A DNA stretch of 13,895 nt from an uncultured delta proteobacterium. Its GTDB lineage: Bacteria > RBG-13-61-14 > DRUE01. A program made the translations under genes and the position numbers. A model generated the notes under the pieces. That model saw only the letters and a list, made by a program, of their open reading frames with translations. It did not search any database and was not told the DNA's origin. Of the stretch, positions 1-6,424 are shown piece after piece. The DNA lies in NCBI GenBank assembly GCA_903930515.1, contig CAIYYW010000125.1, positions 1 to 13,895 on the forward strand, in the 5' to 3' direction. Every line of letters begins with the position of its first letter. The stretch's first letter is position 1.

Positions 1-703
1 CGCCGACCTGGATCAGGCCCGGCTTCCGGTAATGGGTCTTCAAATACCAGGCGCAGGTGGGGCAAAGGGAAAGGATCCGGTCGTAACCGCTGATCCGCTG
101 CGCCAGCTTCTCCCGATGCTCTTCCAATATTTTCCAGTGCCCGGAGGCGAACAGCGGATACCCGCAGCAACTGTCGGCCTCGGCCAGGAGTTCAAATTCA
201 AAATTCAGCCGCTCCAGAACCTTGACCAGGTCCTTGATCGTTTCCGGGAAATAATGAGACATCGTGCACCCGGCGAAAACCAGGGTCGGTTTTTTTCCCA
301 AATGCTTTTGGCCCGCGATCCCCCGGAGCTTGCTCCCGAAATCCTCCGCGTAGGGATTCCCGGATTTTTCAAAAGCCGTCCCGAATTCCATAATCCGACG
401 CGGCGCCGTTCCCTTTTCAACCGCCAGCGCCCGCGCCGCCTCAAAGGCCCCGATCACTTCAATCCGGTGCTCGCAATAAGTCCGGCTCAGGAGGCAGCCG
501 CTGCATTGATACATCAGTTCCGCGACCTCCGGGCTGAGTCCCAAAACGCCGTCCTTGACCAGCTTCAAGATGGTCATCTTGCCCGTGGGGGTGCCGGCCT
601 CACTGCAGGTCACCCGGGCCACCGGGCAGGAGAACCGGCAGAGCTTGGGGCAATAACTGCAATATTCTATTTCCCGCTCATAGGGCCTGAGCCGCTCTTT
701 CAT
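1..703 (-). CDS. CCG-domain (Fe-S)-binding oxidoreductase subunit, GlcF/HdrD-like (3' end beyond window)
   Basis: I translated the open minus-strand frame from an ATG at 703-701 to the window edge: 234 residues with no stop. Seen: an N-terminal cluster motif C15-x2-C18-x3-C22-x3-C26-P, then C67-x2-C70-x6-C77, which resembles a paired 4Fe-4S ferredoxin-like region. A CCG (DUF224) half-domain follows, with G-C146, S-C179-C180-G-Y-P and C214-P-T-C217. Family knowledge: such subunits (GlcF, LutA/LldE, HdrB/D) take electrons from flavoprotein dehydrogenases or bind special Fe-S clusters on the cytoplasmic side of the membrane. The start is backed by GGAGAAG a few bases upstream. It lies 28 bp after the stop of an FAD oxidase, so it is probably the third gene of that operon and the oxidases' electron acceptor (inference). 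The second CCG domain would lie outside the window. The cysteine spacing of the first cluster (x2, x3, x3) differs slightly from the classic x2, x2, x3. Confidence 0.85.
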   Translation of the reverse strand, partial: MKERLRPYEREIEYCSYCPKLCRFSCPVARVTCSEAGTPTGKMTILKLVKDGVLGLSPEVAELMYQCSGCLLSRTYCEHRIEVIGAFEAARALAVEKGTAPRRIMEFGTAFEKSGNPYAEDFGSKLRGIAGQKHLGKKPTLVFAGCTMSHYFPETIKDLVKVLERLNFEFELLAEADSCCGYPLFASGHWKILEEHREKLAQRISGYDRILSLCPTCAWYLKTHYRKPGLIQVG

Positions 704-731
704 CACTCTTCTCCGTCAGTAAGATTTTTGT

Positions 732-2162
732 TCATTCGTTCTTCGCGGAAAAGCCGAGCTTCTCCGGGTTGAAAATGCCGGCCGGATCAAGCTCGCTTTT
801 CAGTTTTTGCAAAAGCTCGTGGCCGACCCCGAGTTCTTTCTTGAGCCATTCCGACCGGAACCGTCCGATGCCGTGGTGGTGGCTGATGGAGGCGCCGATG
901 GTCAGGCAGGGTTCCATTGCCGCCTGCCAGGCCTGGAGATGTTTTTGCCGGAGTATTTCCGGGTCCGGGTCCGAGACCAGGATGCTGAAATAGACGCAGA
1001 CCCCTTCCCGCCAGGCGTGCGAGAAATGAGCCATCGCCAATCCGACCTTGCCGATCCCCGGGATCACCTTCTGATATAACTCCAGGGCGTCCTTCCAGAT
1101 CACCGAGACCTCAATGGTGTCCAGCAAGGTGTTGGGCTGAGACAGGATTTTGCTCTGCTGATACGATACCGCGTAGCGATGCTCATACCATTTTTCCCCA
1201 GGCTCTTCCCCCAAATCCTTGCCGCCCATCTCCTTGATCCGCATGAACCCGAGCCTGGCCTTCAGTTCGGCCTGCTCGTTGTTGGCCCCTTGATAAACCG
1301 CGATCAGGAGGCAGCCGCTCTCCGGGCCGGACAGCTTTTGCCGGTTGAAGCCGGTATCCACCGGGTCATAAAGCCGGAGCGCCGCGGGGACCAATTCCTT
1401 CTGCGTCAATGTCCGCATCGCCTCCATCCCTGAAGGCACATCCTCAAACCGGAACCCGCGGGAAAATTTTTTCTCCGGCAACCGGCTGATCGCGAGCAGG
1501 GCCGAGGTGATGATCCCGAGCGTGCCTTCCGACCCGACCAAAATCTGGTCCAGGTCCGGCCCGGTCGCGGAGCGCGGCGTTTTCCGGGTATGAAAAACCG
1601 ATCCGTCCGCGAGCACCCCTTCCAGCGAGATCACCAGGTCTTCTATTTTCCCGTATTTGGACGAGAGTTGGCCCGCGGACCGTGTGGACAGCCATCCCCC
1701 CACGGTGGAGCAATAAATGGAACTGGGGAAATGGCCGAGCGTGAACCCCGTCTCGTTCAAGGCCCGCTCCAAATCTTCCCCCATCACCCCGGCCTCAACC
1801 TCCACCGTAAGGTTGGTCGGATTGATGTTTCGGATTTGATGCATCCGCTTCAAGTCAACCATAATCCCGCCCGTGACCGGAACCGTTCCCCCCAGAACCC
1901 CGGAGCCTGCTCCAAAAGCGATCAGCGGTATTCGGTTCTCCTGCGCGCGTCCCACCACCTTGGCCACTTCCTCAATATTTTCCGGAAAGCACGCGGCCCA
2001 AGGCAGGTTCTGGATCTTGCCCTCGCGCAAATCCAGATAGCCGGGCATAAAAATATCGCGCGAGTAAATGAGCATGCTGGTCTGGTCCGAAATCACCCGG
2101 TTTTTGCCGAGCAGGCTGTTGAGCAAATTGATCGCGTTTATAATTTTATCGTCCACCGACAT
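732..2162 (-). CDS. FAD-binding oxidase, alkyl-DHAP synthase/GlcD-like (second paralogue)
   Basis: 476 aa, a normal length for a VAO/PCMH flavoprotein. The FAD-binding PCMH domain spans about residues 50-228, with the glycine-rich pyrophosphate loop G84-A-G-S-G at 84-88 and the conserved G-S-E-G-T-L-G-I-I-T block at 210-219. The FAD-oxidase C-terminal domain follows and ends with S427-H-H-H-G-I-G (His 428-430) and D-P-x-G-I-F-N-P. The triple His and the preceding C-V-Y-F-S segment (389-393) match alkylglycerone-phosphate synthase (AGPS), where His and Tyr in these motifs are catalytic; GlcD has G-E-H-G-I-G instead. It starts 1 bp after the stop of the upstream paralogue, so translational coupling is likely. 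It is shorter than its partner because it lacks an insertion of about 45 residues. Possible roles are ether-lipid synthesis or oxidation of a 2-hydroxyacid; the Fe-S gene downstream favours electron transfer, since AGPS itself is redox-neutral overall. Confidence 0.88.
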   Translation of the reverse strand: MSVDDKIINAINLLNSLLGKNRVISDQTSMLIYSRDIFMPGYLDLREGKIQNLPWAACFPENIEEVAKVVGRAQENRIPLIAFGAGSGVLGGTVPVTGGIMVDLKRMHQIRNINPTNLTVEVEAGVMGEDLERALNETGFTLGHFPSSIYCSTVGGWLSTRSAGQLSSKYGKIEDLVISLEGVLADGSVFHTRKTPRSATGPDLDQILVGSEGTLGIITSALLAISRLPEKKFSRGFRFEDVPSGMEAMRTLTQKELVPAALRLYDPVDTGFNRQKLSGPESGCLLIAVYQGANNEQAELKARLGFMRIKEMGGKDLGEEPGEKWYEHRYAVSYQQSKILSQPNTLLDTIEVSVIWKDALELYQKVIPGIGKVGLAMAHFSHAWREGVCVYFSILVSDPDPEILRQKHLQAWQAAMEPCLTIGASISHHHGIGRFRSEWLKKELGVGHELLQKLKSELDPAGIFNPEKLGFSAKNE

Positions 2163-2163
2163 C

Positions 2164-3702
2164 TCAAATCCCCAGCTTCCCCGGATTCATAATCCCGTTC
2201 GGGTCTAGAGCTTTTTTCAAACCCTTCAGCAGAGGGGCGGCCCCGCCCGATTCCCGCTCCATCCACTTGGCCTTTAAAATCCCGATCCCGTGATGATGAG
2301 ACAGCGCTCCGCCCGCTTTCATACACGCCTCCATCGCGTCCTCCCAGACCGCGTCATACCTGGCCAGCCGGTCCTGCAAAGTCCGGCCGGTGGAAGCGAT
2401 GCTGAAATAAATGGAACAGCCCTGCGGATAGGCGTGCGAGAAATGAGCCATCACCAGGGCGTGTTTGCTGATCGCCTCCTGCATGGAGTAATAAAGGTTT
2501 TCCAGGTTGTCCCAGAGCGTGGCCACTTCAATGGTGTCCACGAAAAATCCCAAATCAAAAACCTTGCTCATGGTGTAGCTCACCTTGTACCGGTGTTTCC
2601 ACCAGTTCCGGGCAGGCCATTCCCCGGTGTCAATCCCGCCGGCGTGAAGGCAAATCTCTTTCGCCTGCTTATGCTCCAGCGCGGCCAGCTCCGTCTCCCC
2701 TTCAAAAATCAAAATCATCTTGGAAGCTTTTGCCCGGCTTTGCAAAAAACGGTTGGGCAGGGCGGGATGGTAAAGATAGGGAAGTGTTTTTTGCGCCAGA
2801 TGAATGATCCCGCGTTTCGCAAACAGGCCGATTTTTTTGGGCTTGGCCTTTTCTTCAATGATGCCCTTTGAGGAAAAATATGTGTCCACCGGATCATACA
2901 GACGGATCACCGCGGGTTTCAGCTCGGACTGCATCATCTCCCGGATGGATTCCAATCCCTGATGCAAATCCGGGAACCTGAAACCCTGGAACTCGCGCGC
3001 CTTCGGATATTCCCAGAGCCTTAAAGTGGCGCTGGTGATGATCCCGAGCGTGCCTTCGGACCCGATGAAAATGTGATTGAGCGAAGGGCCGGTGGCGGAG
3101 CGCGGGACCGTGCGGGTCCGGATCAGCCTTCCGTCCGGAAGCACAACCTCCAACGAAACCACCATATCTTCAATCTTTCCGTATTTGGATGAAAGCTGCC
3201 CGGCGCTCCTGGTCGCCACCCATCCCCCCACCGCGGAGCAATAAATGGAACTGGGGAAATGACCGAGCGTGAATCCCAGTTGGTTCAACTCTCGTTCCAG
3301 GATTTCACCGATCTTTCCGGCTTCAACCTCCGCGATCATAGAAGTCCGGTCCAGGTTCCGGATCCGGTCCATCTTCTTCAGATCAATAATGATCCCGCCC
3401 CGGAGCGCGATCGTGCCTCCGCATACCCCGCTCCCGGCTCCCATCGGGATGACCGGGATCTGTGCCTGGTCCGCGAGCCGGAGCAGCGACTGCACCTGTT
3501 CCGTGGACTCCGGCCACACGATCAGATGGGGAGGCGCCGGCAATTTTCCGGCCTGCATCTCCATCGTTTTTCTCGTCCAGAGGTCGCGGGAATAACTCAG
3601 CAACTGGGCCGGGGCAAAGGACCAATTGCCCTTGCCCACGATCCCGGAAACCATCTCCAGAACCCCTTTGGCTAACGGATTAGAACCAGTCATTTTTCCC
3701 AT
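2164..3702 (-). CDS. FAD-binding oxidase, alkyl-DHAP synthase-like (first paralogue)
   Basis: 512 aa. The PCMH FAD domain covers about residues 55-230 (G-A-G-S-G 88-92, I-G-S-E-G-T-L-G 213-220) and is followed by the FAD-oxidase C-terminal domain with S468-H-H-H-G-I-G (His 469-471) and an L-D-P-N-G-I-M-N-P end. It is strikingly similar to the next gene over the F-T-L-G-H-F-P-S-S-I-Y-C stretch (about 144-155) and the S-A-G-Q-L-S-S-K-Y-G-K-I-E-D stretch (about 166-179), so the two arose by duplication. It carries an extra basic segment at about 280-325 in the cap region, where eukaryotic AGPS also has additional sequence. The annotated ATG at 3702 has no Shine-Dalgarno; an in-frame ATG at 3693 is preceded by GGGAAAA and could be the true start. 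It is the first gene of the three-gene redox operon. The exact substrate cannot be read from sequence. Confidence 0.87.
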   Translation of the reverse strand: MGKMTGSNPLAKGVLEMVSGIVGKGNWSFAPAQLLSYSRDLWTRKTMEMQAGKLPAPPHLIVWPESTEQVQSLLRLADQAQIPVIPMGAGSGVCGGTIALRGGIIIDLKKMDRIRNLDRTSMIAEVEAGKIGEILERELNQLGFTLGHFPSSIYCSAVGGWVATRSAGQLSSKYGKIEDMVVSLEVVLPDGRLIRTRTVPRSATGPSLNHIFIGSEGTLGIITSATLRLWEYPKAREFQGFRFPDLHQGLESIREMMQSELKPAVIRLYDPVDTYFSSKGIIEEKAKPKKIGLFAKRGIIHLAQKTLPYLYHPALPNRFLQSRAKASKMILIFEGETELAALEHKQAKEICLHAGGIDTGEWPARNWWKHRYKVSYTMSKVFDLGFFVDTIEVATLWDNLENLYYSMQEAISKHALVMAHFSHAYPQGCSIYFSIASTGRTLQDRLARYDAVWEDAMEACMKAGGALSHHHGIGILKAKWMERESGGAAPLLKGLKKALDPNGIMNPGKLGI

Positions 3703-3703
3703 A

Positions 3704-3716
3704 CCAGTATAGCATC
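3704..3716 (-). promoter_or_regulatory. Possible -10 element for the FAD oxidase operon
   Basis: On the minus strand TATACT sits 3 nt before the ATG at 3702 and 12 nt before the in-frame ATG at 3693. No convincing -35 hexamer lies 16-18 bp upstream. If it is real, transcription would begin at or inside the annotated start, giving a leaderless or very short-leader mRNA and favouring the downstream ATG. Weak evidence. Confidence 0.25.
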
Positions 3717-3803
3717 AAGATCCAAAAACGGAAAGGATTTTCAGGTGCCGAGGGTCGGTTTTGAAAAAAAATTCGCCGCGGAATTCGGCGCCAGGGATCG
3801 GAC

Positions 3804-3831
3804 TTGACATAGCCGGGATAGTTTTTATCAT
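3804..3831 (+). promoter_or_regulatory. Sigma-70 promoter of tRNA-Lys
   Basis: A perfect TTGACA at 3804-3809 and TATCAT (5 of 6 matches to TATAAT) at 3826-3831 are separated by 16 bp. The expected transcription start near 3838 lies a few bases before the mature tRNA 5' end at 3845, as expected for a short precursor leader. Confidence 0.75.
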
Positions 3832-3844
3832 TATCTGGTCGGGT

Positions 3845-3920
<76 letters not shown>

Positions 3921-3928
3921 GTAATAAC

Positions 3929-3946
3929 AGGCGAAAGCCTTCTTCC
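3929..3946 (+). terminator. Possible weak terminator after tRNA-Lys
   Basis: AGGC-GAAA-GCCT (3929-3940), a 4-bp stem with a GNRA-type tetraloop, is followed by the pyrimidine run TCTTCC. It lies 8 nt after the tRNA, at the convergence with the minus-strand flavodoxin gene. The stem is short and the T tract is imperfect. Confidence 0.3.
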
Positions 3947-3976
3947 ACTCTCAACCCCATCCTCCGGGTCTTACAG

Positions 3977-4696
3977 TCAACCCTTCTTGATCATTGCGGG
4001 AGCGAGGCCGTCGGCCCAGGCGCGGATGGCTTCCCAATTGCGATAGTCCCCGTCCTTCTTTGCAATCAGCTTCATGACCGGGACATATTTCTTGGGCATC
4101 TTTTCAAAGAAAACCGCGCCGGCAAAGGCGGTCTGGGCCAGAGGCTGCACCGCGGGCGCCTTGGGCACAATGGAGTGAACATAGGCTTCGGCGATTTTTT
4201 GGTTATGGGCCGTGATTTTGGAAAGAGCCAGGCAGGAAACAAAATATGCCACCTTTTTCTGAGCCATCAGCTTTTCATGTTTGGCAACGAACTTGACGGC
4301 CTCGGGCAGCCATTCGCCCTCTTGGATGGCGCTGCCCACCACCAGACCGTCATAAACCGAAGGATCGTCCACATCGGTGAGCAGTTTCACATCCACCCGG
4401 GCGCCTGCCGCGCAAAGCTGCCGGCCGATGGCCTCGGCGATTCCGCCGGTGGAGCCGCAGCAACTGGCGTATCCCACCAGGATTTTGATGGCGTCCTTAT
4501 TCTCCTGGCCGCAACTGGTCTCAATGAACTCCACCTTGGGATCACCATGGCCCGCCAGCGCGAGAGTCGACCGGATCAAACCGACCCCCACGGCCGACAA
4601 TCCCAGGCCGGTCACGAACCCCCGGCGTGACAATCCGGGGAATTCATTCCCTCTATTCACTGAGCATTGCGCTTTAATCTTTTTAGGGTTCTTCAT
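3977..4696 (-). CDS. Tat-exported flavodoxin-domain protein (HemG-like fold)
   Basis: 239 aa. The N-terminus carries a twin-arginine motif L22-S-R-R-G-F-V followed by a hydrophobic Gly/Ala/Leu-rich stretch to about residue 49 (A-L-A), a classic Tat signal. The rest is a flavodoxin fold: beta1 and the FMN phosphate loop at about 71-91 (I-L-V-G-Y-A-S-C-C-G-S-T-G-G), V-Y-D-G-L-V-V-G-S-A-I at about 114-124, and a C-terminal W-E-A-I-R-A-W-A helix (221-228). The layout resembles the flavodoxin-like HemG/'flavodoxin_5' group. AAAGGAG lies 7 nt before the ATG. Export by Tat implies the flavin is bound in the cytoplasm and the folded protein acts outside the inner membrane. Adjacent cysteines C79-C80 sit in the flavin loop, which is unusual. 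Function (electron carrier, oxidase or quinone reductase) is not determined. It is monocistronic, with its own promoter. Confidence 0.85.
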   Translation of the reverse strand: MKNPKKIKAQCSVNRGNEFPGLSRRGFVTGLGLSAVGVGLIRSTLALAGHGDPKVEFIETSCGQENKDAIKILVGYASCCGSTGGIAEAIGRQLCAAGARVDVKLLTDVDDPSVYDGLVVGSAIQEGEWLPEAVKFVAKHEKLMAQKKVAYFVSCLALSKITAHNQKIAEAYVHSIVPKAPAVQPLAQTAFAGAVFFEKMPKKYVPVMKLIAKKDGDYRNWEAIRAWADGLAPAMIKKG

Positions 4697-4737
4697 AATG
4701 TGGCTCCTTTCATTCTGACCAATTGCCTTTCATTATT

Positions 4738-4765
4738 ATTATAAATAAGGAATTCCTTTCTTCAA
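4738..4765 (-). promoter_or_regulatory. Promoter of the Tat-flavodoxin gene with internal palindrome
   Basis: On the minus strand TTGAAG (forward 4760-4765) and a perfect TATAAT (forward 4738-4743) are 16 bp apart, about 42 bp upstream of the start codon. The spacer contains the perfect 12-bp palindrome AAGGAATTCCTT at 4747-4758, a plausible operator position because a bound dimer would sit between the -35 and -10 boxes. Confidence 0.6.
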
Positions 4766-5088
4766 TATGGATCAGGTCAGGGTTCCAAGACATTTGCTAA
4801 AGAATGGAGCAGTCAGGGGGACTGTTCTGAATATCATAAGGGGATAATTTGCGAAGATCGTCCAAGGTGGCCCCCCACCATTGATAACCGCAGGGGTTTG
4901 AGCAATCTATCATTCACTTGCCAAATTTTTTCAGGGACTTTTCCCCTTTTCCCAACTCCCCCATATTCCCCGCTTTTAGCCCCTCCAGGGAAAATTCCCC
5001 AGCAAAAGGGTTAGCAAATTATTTGAGCATACAATCCAGGGAAATCTATACTGAGCGGTCCCGGCCCCGAGAGCTAAAGCAATTTCTC

Positions 5089-5117
5089 TTGACTTTAAAA
5101 ATTCAGGGGCGTAGGAT
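5089..5117 (+). promoter_or_regulatory. Sigma-70-like promoter for the small exported protein gene
   Basis: TTGACT (5089-5094), a 17-bp spacer, then TAGGAT (5112-5117; 4 of 6 matches). The predicted start near 5124 would leave about 16 nt of leader that includes the Shine-Dalgarno, which supports translation from 5140 and not from 4918. Confidence 0.5.
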
Positions 5118-5124
5118 TGAATTC

Positions 5125-5134
5125 AAAAGGGGGG
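5125..5134 (+). promoter_or_regulatory. Ribosome binding site deciding the start at 5140
   Basis: AAAAGGGGGG ends 5 nt before ATG 5140. The coding frame stays open back to 4918, but only this ATG has a purine-rich site and a signal peptide directly behind it. Confidence 0.75.
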
Positions 5135-5139
5135 TAAAA

Positions 5140-5841
5140 ATGAAAAAGATTATTCTCGCGGTTCTATTCTTTGGCTTGGCCTTGACCCTGCTCGGAGCGG
5201 ACACCGGCAAAGTTATCATGGCAACCACGGATGACGGGCGCAAGGTGGTCCTGCTCCCGGATATGACCTGGAAATGGGCAGATATGAATCCTGCTTCTCC
5301 GAAAGAAGAAACAAAGAACCAAGAAAGCTCTTCCCAAACTGATTTTCGCGACACCAAATGGGGAATGAGCAAGGAAGAGATAAGGAAAATTGAAAAGGCA
5401 AAATTAATCAAGGAAGAAGGCAATTTGATGTTCTATGAAGGGCAAGTTGGAGGAAAAATTTGCCTGATCGTATATATCTTTGTGCAAGATAAGCTTGTCC
5501 GATCAAAATATATGGTCACTGAGAAACATACCAATCAAAATGATTATATTAGCGATTATAAAAGTCTCAAGGAATTACTTACCCAAAAGTATGGGAAACC
5601 AACCGAGGATGATGAATTTTGGAAAAATGACCTTTACAAGGATGATTATAGTCAATGGGGCTTTGCTGTTTCCCTTGGCCATCATTCATATTACACTATC
5701 TGGGAAACTCCAAGCACAAAAATATTTGATAGCCTTACTGGCGATAATTACCGGATCACTCTGCAGATTGAGTATGTAAGCAAGCAATTTAAAGACCTTG
5801 AGAAGAAGGTCAAAGAAGAAGAGGAAAAGAAAAAGATTTAA
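5140..5841 (+). CDS. Exported protein of unknown function, AT-rich
   Basis: 233 aa from ATG 5140. A Sec signal peptide (M-K-K-I-I-L-A-V-L-F-F-G-L-A-L-T-L-L-G-A, cleavage near residue 20) comes first. A short beta motif at about 23-47 (V-I-M-A-T-T-D-D-G-R-K-V-V-L-L-P-D-M-T-W) resembles the 'modified-by-D-G-T-W' repeats common in periplasmic proteins. A linker rich in Lys, Glu and Ser leads to a domain at about 68-215 opening F-R-D-T-K-W-G-M-S-K-E-E-I, a phrase seen in small uncharacterised exported proteins in which 'WGMS' introduces an alpha/beta domain. The C-terminus is a charged K/E coiled-coil-like tail (about 216-233). Codon use and base composition are clearly more AT-rich than in the neighbouring genes, which suggests separate acquisition. 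It is monocistronic. I do not recognise a function. Confidence 0.8.
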   Translation: MKKIILAVLFFGLALTLLGADTGKVIMATTDDGRKVVLLPDMTWKWADMNPASPKEETKNQESSSQTDFRDTKWGMSKEEIRKIEKAKLIKEEGNLMFYEGQVGGKICLIVYIFVQDKLVRSKYMVTEKHTNQNDYISDYKSLKELLTQKYGKPTEDDEFWKNDLYKDDYSQWGFAVSLGHHSYYTIWETPSTKIFDSLTGDNYRITLQIEYVSKQFKDLEKKVKEEEEKKKI

Positions 5842-5855
5842 GATAGAAAAAATGG

Positions 5856-5875
5856 AAGCCAAATAATATTGGCTT
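5856..5875. repeat. Inverted repeat after the exported protein gene
   Basis: A perfect 7-bp stem AAGCCAA/TTGGCTT with a 6-nt loop, 15 bp after the stop codon. There is no T tract on the plus strand (purines follow), so it is at best a weak terminator or mRNA-end stabiliser for the plus-strand gene. Confidence 0.4.
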
Positions 5876-5974
5876 GGAAAAAATCGGAGGGCGGGAAAAA
5901 ATGGGAAGCTTCTATTAGCGGAAAAGCGGAATCTGGTATGCGATTTTCAGCATACCGGGCCGGATCAATTCTCA

Positions 5975-6134
5975 ATGGAAAAGCAGCGGGACCAAAAACA
6001 AGAAGCTGGCCCAGGACATTCTCCGGCAATGGGAGAATGAACTGGAGGCGGGTCAGGCTTGCGCCCCGTATAACCCCAGGGAGGACGGAATCCTCTTGAC
6101 CAGCCTCCCGGACTGGTTGAGATTCTACAGTTGA
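5975..6134 (+). pseudogene. Small ORF interrupted by a one-base frameshift
   Basis: From ATG 5975 the frame reads M-E-K-Q-R-D-Q-K-Q and soon stops. The +1 frame, open from 5919 without any ATG, GTG or TTG start, continues with well-behaved protein sequence: K-K-L-A-Q-D-I-L-R-Q-W-E-N-E-L-E from about 6000, then A-P-Y-N-P-R-E-D-G-I-L-L, ending L-P-D-W-L-R-F-Y-S at stop 6132-6134. Removing one A from the A5 run at 5994-5998 joins the two into one protein of about 52 residues. The helix-rich, acidic/basic pattern looks genuine but I do not recognise the family. It could be a decayed gene, a sequencing error in the homopolymer, or a chance frame; there is no strong Shine-Dalgarno. Confidence 0.35.
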
Positions 6135-6424
6135 ACCTATACTCTAGCGCATTTTCCGAGGCTGGGAGCCGTCCTGGGCGCAAGGCAAGGGTTAAGTCCG
6201 AACGCCCCTAAAAAGCCTTCTGGTCTTTGCTACCTTCCGGCCCTCAGAATAATCCTGTGGTTAAACCAGGTCCTTTGGTCAGGGTTTAATAGAATTCTGG
6301 GGCGGTCCGGGATGCCGCTTTTGCCTTTTTTGTGCTAGTCTTCAGATGTATCCTTTGGAGCGGAATTACCCAAGGCGGTAAAAAGGCATAAAGAAGGGAA
6401 ACCAAGAAAAAGAAGGGGGAAAAA

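Larger units (their letters stand above)
4697..5139. other. Intergenic region between divergent flavodoxin and exported-protein genes
   Basis: 443 bp without a gene I can support. It holds the flavodoxin promoter (4738-4765), two short hairpins and the promoter of the rightward gene (5089-5117). The hairpins are CAGTC-AGGGG-GACTG at 4810-4824 and GGTGG-CCCC-CCACC at 4866-4879. The open frame from 4918 to 5139 is an upstream extension of the next gene: its residues look non-protein-like and it has no Shine-Dalgarno at its first ATG. Confidence 0.6.
5842..6424. other. Gene-poor region before the prohibitin gene
   Basis: 583 bp. An AAGCCAA-ATAATA-TTGGCTT hairpin at 5856-5875 lies just after the preceding stop. 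Next comes a broken small reading frame (5919-6134). A possible promoter TTGAGA (6117-6122)/TATACT (6138-6143) has a short 15-bp spacer. Two complementary 5-bp pairs in crossing order lie at 6176-6219, and an inverted repeat TTAAACC...GGTTTAA at 6261-6289. The last 40 bp are purine-rich and contain the prohibitin gene's Shine-Dalgarno. Confidence 0.5.

Noticed and set aside
32-772. Plus-strand open frame opposite the Fe-S protein
   Set aside because: The minus strand carries cysteine cluster motifs and the CCG signature in a frame open to the window edge; the plus frame is compositionally odd and motif-free.
1590-2192. Plus-strand open frame of 200 codons opposite the second FAD oxidase
   Set aside because: It covers the FAD-binding domain in antisense and has no recognisable features.
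4918-5139. N-terminal extension of the exported protein by 74 residues
   Set aside because: It would bury the signal peptide inside the protein, has no ribosome site, and contains the predicted promoter. ATG 5140 is far better supported.
6188-6199. GGGTTAAGTCC, identical to a conserved stretch of 16S rRNA
   Set aside because: Only 11 bases match and the flanking sequence does not fit rRNA. Most likely coincidence.
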